Positions 8,650 to 17,639 of a DNA stretch of 64,000 nucleotides are shown here, piece by piece (positions within the stretch are counted from its first letter, which is position 1; the number at the start of each line of letters is the position of its first letter). The DNA comes from ChocPot-Mid sp043804925 (lineage in GTDB: Bacteria > Bacteroidota > Ignavibacteria > Kapaibacteriales > UBA2268). The notes under the pieces are model-generated. The model searched no databases. It was given only the letters and a program-made list of their open reading frames with translations, and was not told where the DNA came from. The stretch lies in assembly GCA_043804925.1 (NCBI GenBank), contig JAZDIP010000059.1, positions 1-64,000 on the forward strand. Reading direction: 5' to 3'. The translations under genes and the position numbers were made by a program.

Positions 8650-10557
8650 ATGAAAAGATTTTTATTAGTTTGTACACTTGCAGTATTATCATTAATATTG
8701 TCTTCCTGTCCGGAATCCACATCACCTAAAAGTACGGGAGGAACAAAAGAAATTGTAATGGAAAAAAAATCGGTTTCAATAGATGAGACCGGAGGTAAAA
8801 TAGAGCTTTCAGACGGTTCTTCGATTGAAATCCCATCCGGAGGAGTTTCTACCTCAACTGTTATTACTCTTAAAAAAATCAAGAACGATTACTTTTTTTC
8901 GGGTGATAACCGTGTCAGCATAGATATTGACATTGATAATGTTCCAAAGCAACTAATCATAAAAATAAAAGTTCCGGAAGGTTTGGAAAAAGAAGATGTC
9001 GGTTTATTCGGTTATAATCCTGACGGTACCGAGGAACTCGAAATGACTGGAATTGCCCCGGATTTTATCTATGATGCAGAAAAAGGTTTTATTGAAGCAG
9101 TGGTTAATATTTCTGCAATTAAGAAGAAAAAAGAAAATACTCAAGGTTCACTTCTTTTCAAACGCTGGATTGCAGAATGGGATGAAAATATAGACCCTCT
9201 GGTTGAAACCAAACTCATACAAATTCCTTTTTATGAACAGACCGGCCATAGTTGTTGGGCAGCTTGTGCCGCAATGCTTGCAAATAGCTATACAAAATAT
9301 AGAGGTTCGGATTATGAAATTAAAATACTCGATGTCTTGAAACAAATGAATGTAGGCAGGGATGATGGTTTAGGTTATTATGTTTTTTTAAAAACTCTTC
9401 CTTCCGCTCTTAAAATACTTACAGGAAAACAATATGAGACATCAAGCTTTTTCAGGACAAAATCCTGTATAAATAAAATTGTTGAAGAGATTGGAAAAGA
9501 GCATCCTGTTATTATACATTTGCCGTATCCGGGTACCGGTGCACATGCAGTAATAATTATCGGTTATAAAAAAACGACAATAGGTTCCGGAAAAACTTCA
9601 TATGAATTCACTTTGCATAATCCCCAGAATTCTGGCGAGGGCATGTACACTGTTCATGATGCAGATTGGATATTCAGCGCTAAATTTCTTTGTGAGCCCG
9701 TTCATATATTATATCCTACAGATGTTCCTCATACTAACAGGACATTAACTACTGTCGGAATGGCATTAGACGGGTTGGTTGGCAACATAGAATTTAAAGT
9801 TCCACTACAAGGTACCAGTTCATATAAAATCAGACTTGTTGATAAATTAACTGCTGACAACGGTTATATATGGATGTCAGGAAATAAAGATAAAGGAAAT
9901 ATTTTTAATTCAATTCCTGATACTGCTACCGAATTATATTTAAGATTGCCTTTATGGAATTCCGATTTGAATAATAGCTGTGATGCAAAAGCAAGAGTTA
10001 CTATTTATCAAGAAGGTGTTAATTCCAATGTCTATGATAATAGCCAGGATATTTATTTACCAGTTAGCAAGAATACTCTTTGGTTTACCAAATCTGTTCC
10101 CTTGTCGGATTTTGTTTCAGCAAAAGGGTCAAATAAATATCATTTTTATGTGCGACTCTATAAGGGTGGTATTAGCGTTGACGGATTTAACTTTTATGCA
10201 AATATCGAACCGCCACATCCTTTAAATGGCATTTGGTCTATTAACACGCAGGTTATTCAGGATTCATGTGAGATTTTTAATTTCAAACCGGACAGGTTAA
10301 ATATTCATGTCAATCCGGTAAATAAAACAGCAGTAGTTTATGATGCAGATTCTCCTGATTATAAATGGGATTGTACTTTTACGGAATCTGGTGATAGTTT
10401 TACTTTAAGATATGTAAATGAAGACGCTTCGGATAAAATCACAATTAGCGGAACATTAGAAAATGAAGATTATTGGCATGGGACAGTCAGTGTTTACCAG
10501 CGATGGGGAACAAATGAGTGCTATGCATCGGGCTCTATTCAGGGAAGCAGGAATTAA
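8650..10557 (+). CDS. Lipoprotein with papain-like (C39/C70-type) cysteine protease domain
   Basis: An AGGAGG lies nine bases before the ATG. The SPII signal ends in LSSC with lipidated Cys20. Residues ~40-80 (ETGGKIELSDGSSIEIPSGG) resemble a ZU5-type beta domain. Residues ~190-330 form a papain-like domain: QTGHSCWAACAAML gives nucleophile Cys202, GAHAVIIIGY gives His299 and LHNPQN gives Asn324. This pattern is shared by C39-like and AvrRpt2/C70-like peptidases. The C-terminal ~270 residues look like beta-sandwich domains. A surface-anchored protease or peptidase is the best reading. It lies between the two paralogous barrel genes and may have moved with one of them. Confidence 0.65.
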   Translation: MKRFLLVCTLAVLSLILSSCPESTSPKSTGGTKEIVMEKKSVSIDETGGKIELSDGSSIEIPSGGVSTSTVITLKKIKNDYFFSGDNRVSIDIDIDNVPKQLIIKIKVPEGLEKEDVGLFGYNPDGTEELEMTGIAPDFIYDAEKGFIEAVVNISAIKKKKENTQGSLLFKRWIAEWDENIDPLVETKLIQIPFYEQTGHSCWAACAAMLANSYTKYRGSDYEIKILDVLKQMNVGRDDGLGYYVFLKTLPSALKILTGKQYETSSFFRTKSCINKIVEEIGKEHPVIIHLPYPGTGAHAVIIIGYKKTTIGSGKTSYEFTLHNPQNSGEGMYTVHDADWIFSAKFLCEPVHILYPTDVPHTNRTLTTVGMALDGLVGNIEFKVPLQGTSSYKIRLVDKLTADNGYIWMSGNKDKGNIFNSIPDTATELYLRLPLWNSDLNNSCDAKARVTIYQEGVNSNVYDNSQDIYLPVSKNTLWFTKSVPLSDFVSAKGSNKYHFYVRLYKGGISVDGFNFYANIEPPHPLNGIWSINTQVIQDSCEIFNFKPDRLNIHVNPVNKTAVVYDADSPDYKWDCTFTESGDSFTLRYVNEDASDKITISGTLENEDYWHGTVSVYQRWGTNECYASGSIQGSRN

Positions 10558-10571
10558 TATTTGACATGCTT

Positions 10572-10589
10572 CCAGACAAGAAGATTGTT
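10572..10589 (+). repeat. Duplicated 3'-end remnant of the 7143-7943 lipoprotein gene
   Basis: The 18 bases CCAGACAAGAAGATTGTT are identical to 7907-7924 at the 3' end of the lipoprotein gene. They lie in the same position relative to the downstream paralogue (start 10646) as the original does relative to 7988. This marks the left side of a tandem duplication that created the two paralogues. Confidence 0.65.
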
Positions 10590-10645
10590 AAGGTAAAAAA
10601 CAACTATTTAAAATTACCTGTGTGTAATTTATATAATATGTAGAA

Positions 10646-11266
10646 ATGAAAAAATCAGTATTTTCAATTATTATCTTTTTATCTGCTATACTGTGTTGTA
10701 ATGCAGAGGATTATGTGGATGTCATATATTTGAAAGATGGTACACACATTGAAGGTTATATAATTGAACATATACCTGAAAAATCTTATACATTGAAAAA
10801 AATTAACGGAGATATAGTTATCATTGATTTTGAAAAAGTTGAAAGAACCAGGAAAAAAGACAAGTCTAATGCAAACTATTATGACATTGATTTTTGGGAG
10901 GCAGGTGTCAATCTTGGAAGTCCCGGAGCTATTAACCTATTGGTAGACAGATGGTTTTCACCTATTGGTGTTAAAGTAAGCGGAATATATATTGGAAGAA
11001 TGTATGGTTTTCAGGGAAATTTGATGTATAAACTTTCAGACACTTATAGTTCGTGCCATAGCTTAGGATTTGTATTTGGAATGGAGTTTGCAGAATTTAA
11101 ACAGGATTATGGATGGTATAAAAAAATAGATATATATGACTGGAAGTATTTTGGAATTGCATACAATCTAAATTGGTATGGTTTCTGGTTTGAGTTTGGT
11201 TTGAGTAAAGGCGAAGGAAGACCTTTGACAAGTGATTCAATTATGCCGTTTCATCCTCTGATATAA
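10646..11266 (+). CDS. Exported protein, paralogue 2, stop codon before the terminal strand
   Basis: It aligns along its length with the 7988-8623 protein: signal peptide, DYVDVIYLKDGTHIEGYII, then YGFQGNLMYKLS and IAYNLNWYGFWFEFGL. The frame hits TAA at 11264-11266, but the next nine codons read IGYTYRFID and then TAA at 11294. This matches QIGFTYRFIDY of the paralogue, with the premature TAA in the place of the paralogue's CAA. The loss would remove the last beta-strand, the normal BAM recognition signal, so this copy is probably non-functional or newly decayed. Confidence 0.65.
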   Translation: MKKSVFSIIIFLSAILCCNAEDYVDVIYLKDGTHIEGYIIEHIPEKSYTLKKINGDIVIIDFEKVERTRKKDKSNANYYDIDFWEAGVNLGSPGAINLLVDRWFSPIGVKVSGIYIGRMYGFQGNLMYKLSDTYSSCHSLGFVFGMEFAEFKQDYGWYKKIDIYDWKYFGIAYNLNWYGFWFEFGLSKGEGRPLTSDSIMPFHPLI

Positions 11267-11402
11267 ATAGGATATACATACAGATTTATTGATTAAAATA
11301 ATTTGAAATCAAATATACTTAATTTTCTTCTTTCAACTGACCACAAAACTTGTCGGTTGGTGAATCAGGATATATCAATTAATTTTCGTAAATTTGACAG
11401 CT

Positions 11403-12263
11403 ATGGATGATAACGATATAAATATTGATTATAGAGAATTGTTGCAAAATTCGATAGATGCTAATTTGGAAAATTATATCTTAAAATTGAATGAATGCAA
11501 TGCGAAATTTTGCGAACTCGCTGTCCATGATGTAAGAGTACGAATTCGCAGGTTTTTATCTTTGTTGTCAATGATAAGGTTTATTACCAATCTACATGTT
11601 ACATCGGAAATATCGATGCTTCTCAAGGACCAATTCAGGATATTTGACCCCTTGAGGGATATTCAGGTTCAGTTATTAAAAGTCCAGCATATTGTTTATA
11701 ATAATCCTGTGCTTTATGAATATTACCATCATCTTCTTAACTGTGAAGAAGGATATATTCCATTGTTAAAACATGGACTTAATGATTTTGATATTTTATT
11801 TTTAGAAAAATTAGTAAAAAACCTTAAGTTTGAGCTCAATATATTTTATAGTGGAAAAAATACTAAGATTGTTAGGCCCCAGGATATAGCTTGTCAGCGT
11901 TTTACTCAAGTTATAACCAGATTCAATTTATCAAAAAGAGAAGATGTCAGAAGTATTCATAAAATTCGATTGAGTTTCAAAAAATTCAGGTATACAATGG
12001 AAATAGTACAACCTATTACAAATATGCTCCCTGAAGTTTTTAAAGAGATGAGTGATTTTCAATCCTTGCTTGGTGATATCCAGGATTTGACAGTTTTTAG
12101 CAGGAAAATTCAGGAATTTGCAGAGTTACAGGAAAAAATACCAAAGATTATGTTTGAACCTATCGCAGATGAATTGTTATCTGAAAGGGAGGTATTAATT
12201 AACAAATTTTATTCAAATTTCAATAAGGTATATAGCTTATGGAAACCGGAATATTTATCTTGA
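11403..12263 (+). CDS. CHAD domain protein
   Basis: The protein shows the paired CHAD helices with conserved histidines and basic residues: AVHDVRVRIRRFLSLL near residues 44-59 and IHKIRLSFKKFRYTME in the second half, followed by FQSLLGDIQDLTVF. CHAD domains bind inorganic polyphosphate through these basic helices; some are found in polyphosphate granules or next to triphosphate tunnel enzymes. No CYTH or ppk gene is adjacent. ATG at 11403 is preferred over an upstream TTG. At 286 residues it is a single-domain member. Confidence 0.85.
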   Translation: MDDNDINIDYRELLQNSIDANLENYILKLNECNAKFCELAVHDVRVRIRRFLSLLSMIRFITNLHVTSEISMLLKDQFRIFDPLRDIQVQLLKVQHIVYNNPVLYEYYHHLLNCEEGYIPLLKHGLNDFDILFLEKLVKNLKFELNIFYSGKNTKIVRPQDIACQRFTQVITRFNLSKREDVRSIHKIRLSFKKFRYTMEIVQPITNMLPEVFKEMSDFQSLLGDIQDLTVFSRKIQEFAELQEKIPKIMFEPIADELLSEREVLINKFYSNFNKVYSLWKPEYLS

Positions 12264-12334
12264 ACAATTATTCAAAGCGATGAAGAATGGAGATACTGAA
12301 AGTTCGAATGGCAAAAAATAAGTGAAAAATTTAG

Positions 12335-12451
12335 CTGTCAGTGGACAGTCGACGGTAGTCAGTGGACAGTAAAGACAATTCTTCAGATAACGAATATTTT
12401 AAAATTAAATTTTTCAAATTGCTGATAACGGAAAACGGATAACTGATAACG
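12335..12451. repeat. Intergenic word arrays (GTCAGTGGACAGT and CGGATAACTGATAAC types)
   Basis: Two short quasi-tandem arrays fill the 228-base gap. GTCAGTGGACAGT occurs twice, separated by CGACGGTA, and then CTGATAACG/CGGATAAC units occur three times. Similar wording (GTCAGTCGACAGTCGTCAGTC) recurs inside the start of the 17640 gene. No gene or clear promoter is visible. Confidence 0.6.
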
Positions 12452-12491
12452 AAAAATATTTTAAATTTTATAAATTGAGGGTAGAAATTAT

Positions 12492-13502
12492 ATGAAATTT
12501 CAAAAATTCATTCAACCATTAAAAAACTTCAGGATTTGCCTCTTTGTTTTATTGCTCTCCTCGATAATAATGTCTTGCGGAATATCCAAAGATGTTGTTT
12601 CATGGAATGTAGAAATAAAGGACTCTGAAATACCGATAACGGATAAGTGCAATCCAAGCGTAAAATTGCAATCAGTAAAATCACCTGAGAAACCGAAACT
12701 ACTTCCTGCTACTGAATTAAGGGAAGCACGCGTTAAGGTAATCGGTGTTCCCTGCGATGAAAGCGAAAAACCACCGGTTTACGAAATACCTGTTAACAGG
12801 GTAAAACGTATTACTTATGTTGCAGACCCACTCTCGCCTCCTGTACAGGCAGAAACATCAGAACTTTCAGTTATCGAAGGGTGCTGTCGCGTAAGGGATG
12901 GCTGGCTCTTTTTCGACAAGGTTGAAATACGGGGAATTCTCGGTTACAGAGGCGGTTCGGACAGTGTTGTCTATCCAACTCCAACAGGAAATGAAGTTTA
13001 CAACTCCTCATTCTTTGGAATGGACAGAGGCGGTTCTTCGATGTTTCTCGGACTGGAAGTTGCAGGACTTTGGGATGTCCCGTTCCTTGACCCAACAGGT
13101 GCTTTGCAGTTCGGTGTATTATCAGGTCTTTGGCCTGTTGACGAAGGATTGTTTATACCTGTAGGTTTGTATGGCAGATATACATTCAATCAAAGCCCAT
13201 CGAGATATTCGGAATATTGCGATACATGGTATATGTACGGAACAATCGGCTTGCCTCTCGATTTCGAAACGGAAGCACCGCTTTTTGGAGAAAGTTCTGA
13301 TTTCCAAAGGTTATTCTATGGATTTGGTATTGGATATGATTGGGCAATTAATTGTGATATGGATTTTTCGGTTGACCTTGGTTTCAGGAAAATGAATCTT
13401 CCTTTGCCTCCTTACACCTGTTGCGTTACGACTCCGGAAGAAAACAGGAATCCATTCAGAAGTTCGACAGCAGTATTGTTGAGATTTGGGCTAACGTTTT
13501 AA
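12492..13502 (+). CDS. Predicted lipoprotein with outer-membrane barrel-like C-terminal half
   Basis: After MKFQKFIQPLKNFRICLF comes a hydrophobic stretch ending in IIMSC, a lipobox. Residues ~40-130 are proline- and charge-rich with several cysteines. From ~145 on, glycine-rich amphipathic strands dominate (FLGLEVAGLWDVPF, FIPVGLYGRYTFNQ, FYGFGIGYDWAINC), ending in LLRFGLTF, a terminal aromatic. It may be a surface barrel associated with the OmpA-like and Ig-like envelope genes at 15.5-20.4 kb, but this is inferred from proximity only. Confidence 0.55.
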   Translation: MKFQKFIQPLKNFRICLFVLLLSSIIMSCGISKDVVSWNVEIKDSEIPITDKCNPSVKLQSVKSPEKPKLLPATELREARVKVIGVPCDESEKPPVYEIPVNRVKRITYVADPLSPPVQAETSELSVIEGCCRVRDGWLFFDKVEIRGILGYRGGSDSVVYPTPTGNEVYNSSFFGMDRGGSSMFLGLEVAGLWDVPFLDPTGALQFGVLSGLWPVDEGLFIPVGLYGRYTFNQSPSRYSEYCDTWYMYGTIGLPLDFETEAPLFGESSDFQRLFYGFGIGYDWAINCDMDFSVDLGFRKMNLPLPPYTCCVTTPEENRNPFRSSTAVLLRFGLTF

Positions 13503-13590
13503 ACAAAGTTTAATAAGTTTTATAAGTTTGATGAGTTTAATAAGTTAGTAGGTTGATAGGGTTAATAGAGTTTATTAAAGTTAAAGTGAG
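13503..13590. repeat. AAGTTTAATAAG-type word array upstream of the RhuM-like gene
   Basis: The whole 88-base gap is made of near-repeats of AAGTTTAATAAGTTT, AAGTTTGATGAGTTT and similar units, running to within ~20 bases of the next ATG. The remaining bases show no recognisable promoter. Confidence 0.55.
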
Positions 13591-14073
13591 ATGGAAAACA
13601 AAGGGGAAATAGTAATCTTCAAGACTGAAGATAATCAAATCCAAATTGATGTACGTTTGGATGAGGAAACTGTTTGGTTGAATCAGTATCAAATGGCTGA
13701 ACTTTTTAAAACCGATAGAACTTCAATCTTGAGACACCTAAAAAATATTTATAAAATAGGAGAATTAAATGAAAATTCAACTTGTGCAAAAATTGCACAA
13801 GTTCAATTCGAAGGGAAAAGAAAGATTAGCAGGGATATTTTATTTTATAATTTAGATGTTATTATTTCAGTTGGTTATCGTGTCAATTCAATTAGAGGCA
13901 CTCAGTTTCGGATATGGGCTAATAAAATATTGAAAGATTTTATGGTGAAAGGATATGCCCTTAACATTTACTTAGTTGCTTTGACATTGATGATTGCAAA
14001 CAGCAAACCATCGGATAAAAACCTGATAGTTAACATTGTTTCCGTACTTCTACTAAATAAGCCAGAAAAATGA
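13591..14073 (+). pseudogene. RhuM/Fic-type virulence protein with large internal deletion
   Basis: Residues 1-124 match the RhuM N-terminal DNA-binding module: DVRLDEETVWLNQYQMAELF, DRTSILRHLKNIYKIGEL, then FYNLDVIISVGYRVNS and GTQFRIWANKILKDFMVKGYALN. Full-length members run to ~330 residues and end in a Fic domain whose last residues resemble ALVALTLMIAESKPxxKD. Here KGYALN is followed directly by LVALTLMIANSKPSDKNL. The central ~180 residues, including the Fic core, are therefore missing while the extreme C-terminus is kept in frame. The product would be a DNA-binding remnant. The stop overlaps the next start as ATGA. Confidence 0.65.
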
Positions 14074-15353
14074 ATATGAAAACAAAAATATTAATATTGT
14101 TTGCTATAATTGTAGGGGCACATTGCAACGTGTCCTTGCATGCACAGGAATTGCCTGATACAGTTTGGACAAGAACGTTTGAAAATTGGATTGATATTAC
14201 CTGTGTGAAATTCAGCCCTGATGGGCAGTATATATTTGCCGGAACATTTAATGATATACTGCAAATTGAAACTGCAACCGGTGAGATATTTAGAAAAATT
14301 ACCGGGCATACAGGTCCTGTTTATACTATTAGTTTTTCTCCTACAGGCGATACAATACTTAGTATGGGTGAAGACAGAACCATAAGACTATGGAATTATG
14401 CAACGGGTGATTCTATTTATTCATTCAGATACGAGCCGAAAGACACAAGTGAGGATATTAAATTAGGACCACTAGGTTTCCTTACTCCTGATGGAAAAAG
14501 AATTATCACATTAACCGGATGCTACAGGATAAGTGGAGATAATTACGATAACGTCTATGTTTTTGATATTGGTACAAAAGAATTAATAGCTGGAGTTGGT
14601 GATTTTATTTCAGCTTACGAATTAGCTATATCTCCTGATGGAAAATACTTCTGTTTGGGGATATACGGTAAGACCATAAAACTTTTCGATTTAAATACTT
14701 ACATGGAGATTGGAACACTCGGATATCTTGATGGAGCAGTAAGGAGTATAGCATTTTCACCTGATAGCAAAATGGTGGCAAGTAGTGGTGAAGACAACAA
14801 AGTTCGTATCTGGGATGTTGAAACAAAAGAGTTATTACATACTTTATATCATGAAATGGGGCAACATGCTTATATAAATAATATTGTATTTTCAATTGAT
14901 TCAAAATTCTTAATACTTGGAGAAGGTGCCGGTACATATAATAAAATTCAAGTATGGAACATTGATGAAGAAAAGAAAATTTACGAATATTCAAATAGCG
15001 GATTTACTGATATTGACATAAGATTTGATGACATGCTAATAGCGACATCTAGCAAAAGATTGTCCCTTCTAAATCCCAAGTGGATAGTAACAGATATAAT
15101 AGAGCCAATAACCAAAGGTTTTAATTATACTCTTAAAGATGATATTTTATATTTAACATTTGATGAAAAATTAATTGCAAAACCGACAATTAATATTTAT
15201 AACATTTTAGGAGTTGCTGTAGGGGCGAACGGCCGTTCACCCCTACAATTGGGCAATGAAATTGAAATAGATTTGAATTATTTAATCAGCGGAGTGTATT
15301 TTGTTGTGATGGATGTCGGGGGGAATAGGAGAGTAGTGAAGGTGATGAAATAA
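14070..15353 (+). CDS. WD40-repeat secreted protein with T9SS sorting domain
   Basis: The signal peptide ends near LHAQE. Residues ~40-340 contain WD40/propeller units (VKFSPDGQYIFAGTFND, GHTGPVYTISFSPTGD, IRLWNYATGDSIY, VRIWDVETKELL). The C-terminal ~75 residues form a T9SS type A sorting domain ending in LISGVYFVVMDVGG and KVMK, so the protein is predicted to cross the outer membrane by T9SS and be surface-attached or released. A 30-base palindromic repeat is inserted in frame in the sorting domain (15218-15247). The start overlaps the RhuM-like stop by four bases. Confidence 0.8.
   Translation: MNMKTKILILFAIIVGAHCNVSLHAQELPDTVWTRTFENWIDITCVKFSPDGQYIFAGTFNDILQIETATGEIFRKITGHTGPVYTISFSPTGDTILSMGEDRTIRLWNYATGDSIYSFRYEPKDTSEDIKLGPLGFLTPDGKRIITLTGCYRISGDNYDNVYVFDIGTKELIAGVGDFISAYELAISPDGKYFCLGIYGKTIKLFDLNTYMEIGTLGYLDGAVRSIAFSPDSKMVASSGEDNKVRIWDVETKELLHTLYHEMGQHAYINNIVFSIDSKFLILGEGAGTYNKIQVWNIDEEKKIYEYSNSGFTDIDIRFDDMLIATSSKRLSLLNPKWIVTDIIEPITKGFNYTLKDDILYLTFDEKLIAKPTINIYNILGVAVGANGRSPLQLGNEIEIDLNYLISGVYFVVMDVGGNRRVVKVMK
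15218..15247. repeat. 30-bp palindromic repeat inside the T9SS sorting domain
   Basis: The two 15-base arms, TGTAGGGGCGAACGG and CCGTTCACCCCTACA, are complementary except for one base. Being 30 bases long the insertion keeps frame, adding about VGANGRSPLQ (residues ~383-393) between ILGVA and GNEIEID. GTAGGGGCGAACGGCC-type palindromes are familiar as dispersed intergenic repeats in many bacteria, so this looks like a repeat that landed in a tolerant loop. Confidence 0.75.
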
Positions 15354-15357
15354 TAAC

Positions 15358-15466
15358 ACACCCACTAACCCCCTCTTAATAGAGGGGGGACAAGAAATTC
15401 CCATTTGATAGAGGGGGGACAAGAAAGTTCCCCTCCTAATAAGGAGGGGCTAGGGGAGGTGTAAAA
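15358..15466. repeat. GGGGGGACAAGAAA / CCCCTCC...GGAGGGG intergenic palindromic repeat
   Basis: The gap contains two copies of AGAGGGGGGACAAGAAA followed by CCCCTCCTAATAAGGAGGGG, a strong hairpin, and then CTAGGGGAGGTG. The pattern CTCCCC...GAGGGG repeats outward, so the whole block can fold. It could act as a terminator for the WD40 gene, but there is no U-tract, and a dispersed repeat is the simpler reading. Confidence 0.6.
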
Positions 15467-15510
15467 ATGAAAATGAAAATAATTTATATAAATATTTATA
15501 GGGAGTTTTT

Positions 15511-17619
15511 ATGAAAATTAAAAGAATAACAAGTTTTGTTGTGACGGCATTTGTACTATACATTGCGACATTGTCCCTTTTCCACGGCTGTATGGAAACA
15601 GTGCAACCGGAAGACACAGATTTGAGGACTCTGAGAACAAGTGTATTCAAAATGTATGACCCGGCTACAGGCGAACTTGTTCCTGTGCGCGGTGCCGATG
15701 TTACAATATTTGAAGAAAAGGACGGCAAACAAGTCGAAATAAAAACCATTCAGACTAATGAAAACGGTCTGGCAATTTTTGATTTGGATATTCCCGTCAT
15801 CGGAAAATTGTATAGTGTGAAAGCAACTTACAATTCAGAATCGCAGGTAAAATCTTCTCTGCTGATTTGCAAGGATACTATTGTTAATTTCATTTTTTAT
15901 GATGACCTGATAACAATTGACTGCGGAAATCTGAATAGAAATGACACTTTGGTTTTCTATGACAACGAAGGTTCAGAGAGATTGAAGAAAAACACTCCTT
16001 TGAATATCAATAAATATGAACGCTGTGTTACATATACTGTAGGGAATGCAAATTCGGGACCAATTGAATTTCAATTACCTACAGTTCCTGCACCTTACGA
16101 AATCACGGGTATATACATAGCAGATAAACCTGTTAACGTAAACACAAAGACAGTTTCGGTTGCTCCCGGTGAAGCCATTACCATTTGTTATTCCGTTAGT
16201 ACAGCTAATGCAGGAATTTTCCAAAACACTTTACCAATTAATGTCCGTTGTGCAGACAGAACTACGGGGGTTTTGAATCTTGTGCTTCAGTCAGAAGTAG
16301 TCGAACCAAGTTGTGATTGTGAAGACGTTAAAGATAATGCTGAAATTATTGTTGAAGAGAGAGTACAGGTAGGAGAAACATTCACTTTTGAAAATATGGA
16401 AGTATTCGTAAACAATACCGCTTGTACTGTTGTGATTTCTCAGGCAGGAGCAAATCTTTCAGACGGCTGGACAATTACTTCACCGACTTTTCCTGTTACT
16501 TTGGCTAAGGGAGAAGTCTTGAGCATAACAGGAAAATTCACACCCGGTCATTCAGGAACTTCCAACGGTGAATTAAATCTTACAATCAATCCGCAGGGAA
16601 CAAGCTATAATTGTCCATTTGATTTATTTTTTGAAGGAGAAGGTTGCTCACCTGTTTGTCCTTTCATAGGACTTGAAGGAAGATTGCCTCTCGAACAGTT
16701 TGGTACACGTTCACCTTATGCTGATAATATCTCTAATAGAACGGATGATAGAGTATTTATCTCAGTACCCGGGTTGAACTCAATTGCATCTAAATTATAT
16801 TATTTTGAAAATCCGGATTCATCATGCGGAGAAGTAACTATTAGTGTTGAAATAATACCTGCTGATAATTATGCGAGAACATATTTCAGCGTTACTCCGA
16901 GCAGGTTGACACTTTTACCGGGAGAAACAGGTCAGGTTGAGGTAATGTTTACTGCTCCTACTCTTCAGGAACTCACGGATATTTTACAAGCAAGAAAAGG
17001 AAGCGGACCTTACACAGCCGCTGATAGTTCTTTCTCTGTTCGCCTGAAATTAGTAAGCAACAATTGCCAGCAATTGATTGATTTAACTGCGATGGTTACG
17101 GCTTTTCCCGATATTAGTCCGATTATTAACTTAAGGGCTTATGACCAAAGAACAACACTAAAGCCGAATCCCGAAAACGAAGTATATTATTTCGGTTATG
17201 GCTCAAGAACAATTATTAAAAGTCCGGATGGTTCAAATGGACCTTACCCACCGTCATTAGGAAATATCTGGATTGATGTAACTGATAATCAACCGTCAGC
17301 AAATCCTCCTCAGGAGCCAATATTGAAATTAGTTGACAATGCAATTGAGATTAAGTTATGGCAAAGGAATTATCCTGAATTGAAATTTTCGGATGTCCCA
17401 ACACTTGTAACAGAGTTTGCTCAAGACCCGATGTATAATGTTGGTTATGGTCCGGGACCAATAACGGGAATAGCTGTTGAGGATGTGTATGCTATAAAAT
17501 TTGATGACATGACTTTTGCTCTGATGTTTATCAGAAGGGTTGACAACGGGACAGAAAATACTTCAAGCAAACAGTCAGGTATTGAGTTCAGGGCAATTTA
17601 TCCAATTTATATTTATTAA
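15511..17619 (+). CDS. Large predicted lipoprotein with Ig-like (ASPM/Hydin-type) domains
   Basis: The hydrophobic N-terminus ends in LFHGC, a lipobox with Cys27. Residues ~40-120 resemble a carboxypeptidase-regulatory beta-sandwich (VRGADVTIFEEKDG, TNENGLAIFDLDI). Several later segments show the VNNTACTVVISQAG...FTPGHSGTSNGEL pattern of choice-of-anchor/ASPM-SPD-2-Hydin domains, with paired cysteines. The C-terminus EFRAIYPIYIY ends in aromatic residues. It lies 20 bases before the PD40-OmpA-SPOR gene and is probably co-transcribed with it as an envelope complex. No catalytic motif is seen. Confidence 0.6.
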   Translation: MKIKRITSFVVTAFVLYIATLSLFHGCMETVQPEDTDLRTLRTSVFKMYDPATGELVPVRGADVTIFEEKDGKQVEIKTIQTNENGLAIFDLDIPVIGKLYSVKATYNSESQVKSSLLICKDTIVNFIFYDDLITIDCGNLNRNDTLVFYDNEGSERLKKNTPLNINKYERCVTYTVGNANSGPIEFQLPTVPAPYEITGIYIADKPVNVNTKTVSVAPGEAITICYSVSTANAGIFQNTLPINVRCADRTTGVLNLVLQSEVVEPSCDCEDVKDNAEIIVEERVQVGETFTFENMEVFVNNTACTVVISQAGANLSDGWTITSPTFPVTLAKGEVLSITGKFTPGHSGTSNGELNLTINPQGTSYNCPFDLFFEGEGCSPVCPFIGLEGRLPLEQFGTRSPYADNISNRTDDRVFISVPGLNSIASKLYYFENPDSSCGEVTISVEIIPADNYARTYFSVTPSRLTLLPGETGQVEVMFTAPTLQELTDILQARKGSGPYTAADSSFSVRLKLVSNNCQQLIDLTAMVTAFPDISPIINLRAYDQRTTLKPNPENEVYYFGYGSRTIIKSPDGSNGPYPPSLGNIWIDVTDNQPSANPPQEPILKLVDNAIEIKLWQRNYPELKFSDVPTLVTEFAQDPMYNVGYGPGPITGIAVEDVYAIKFDDMTFALMFIRRVDNGTENTSSKQSGIEFRAIYPIYIY

Positions 17620-17639
17620 TGTTTATTTAGGAGAAAAAG

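Noticed and set aside
12871..13395. Several overlapping frames on both strands within the 12492-13502 gene.
   Set aside because: They are shadows of a relatively GC-rich coding region; the lipobox and beta-signal support only the annotated frame.
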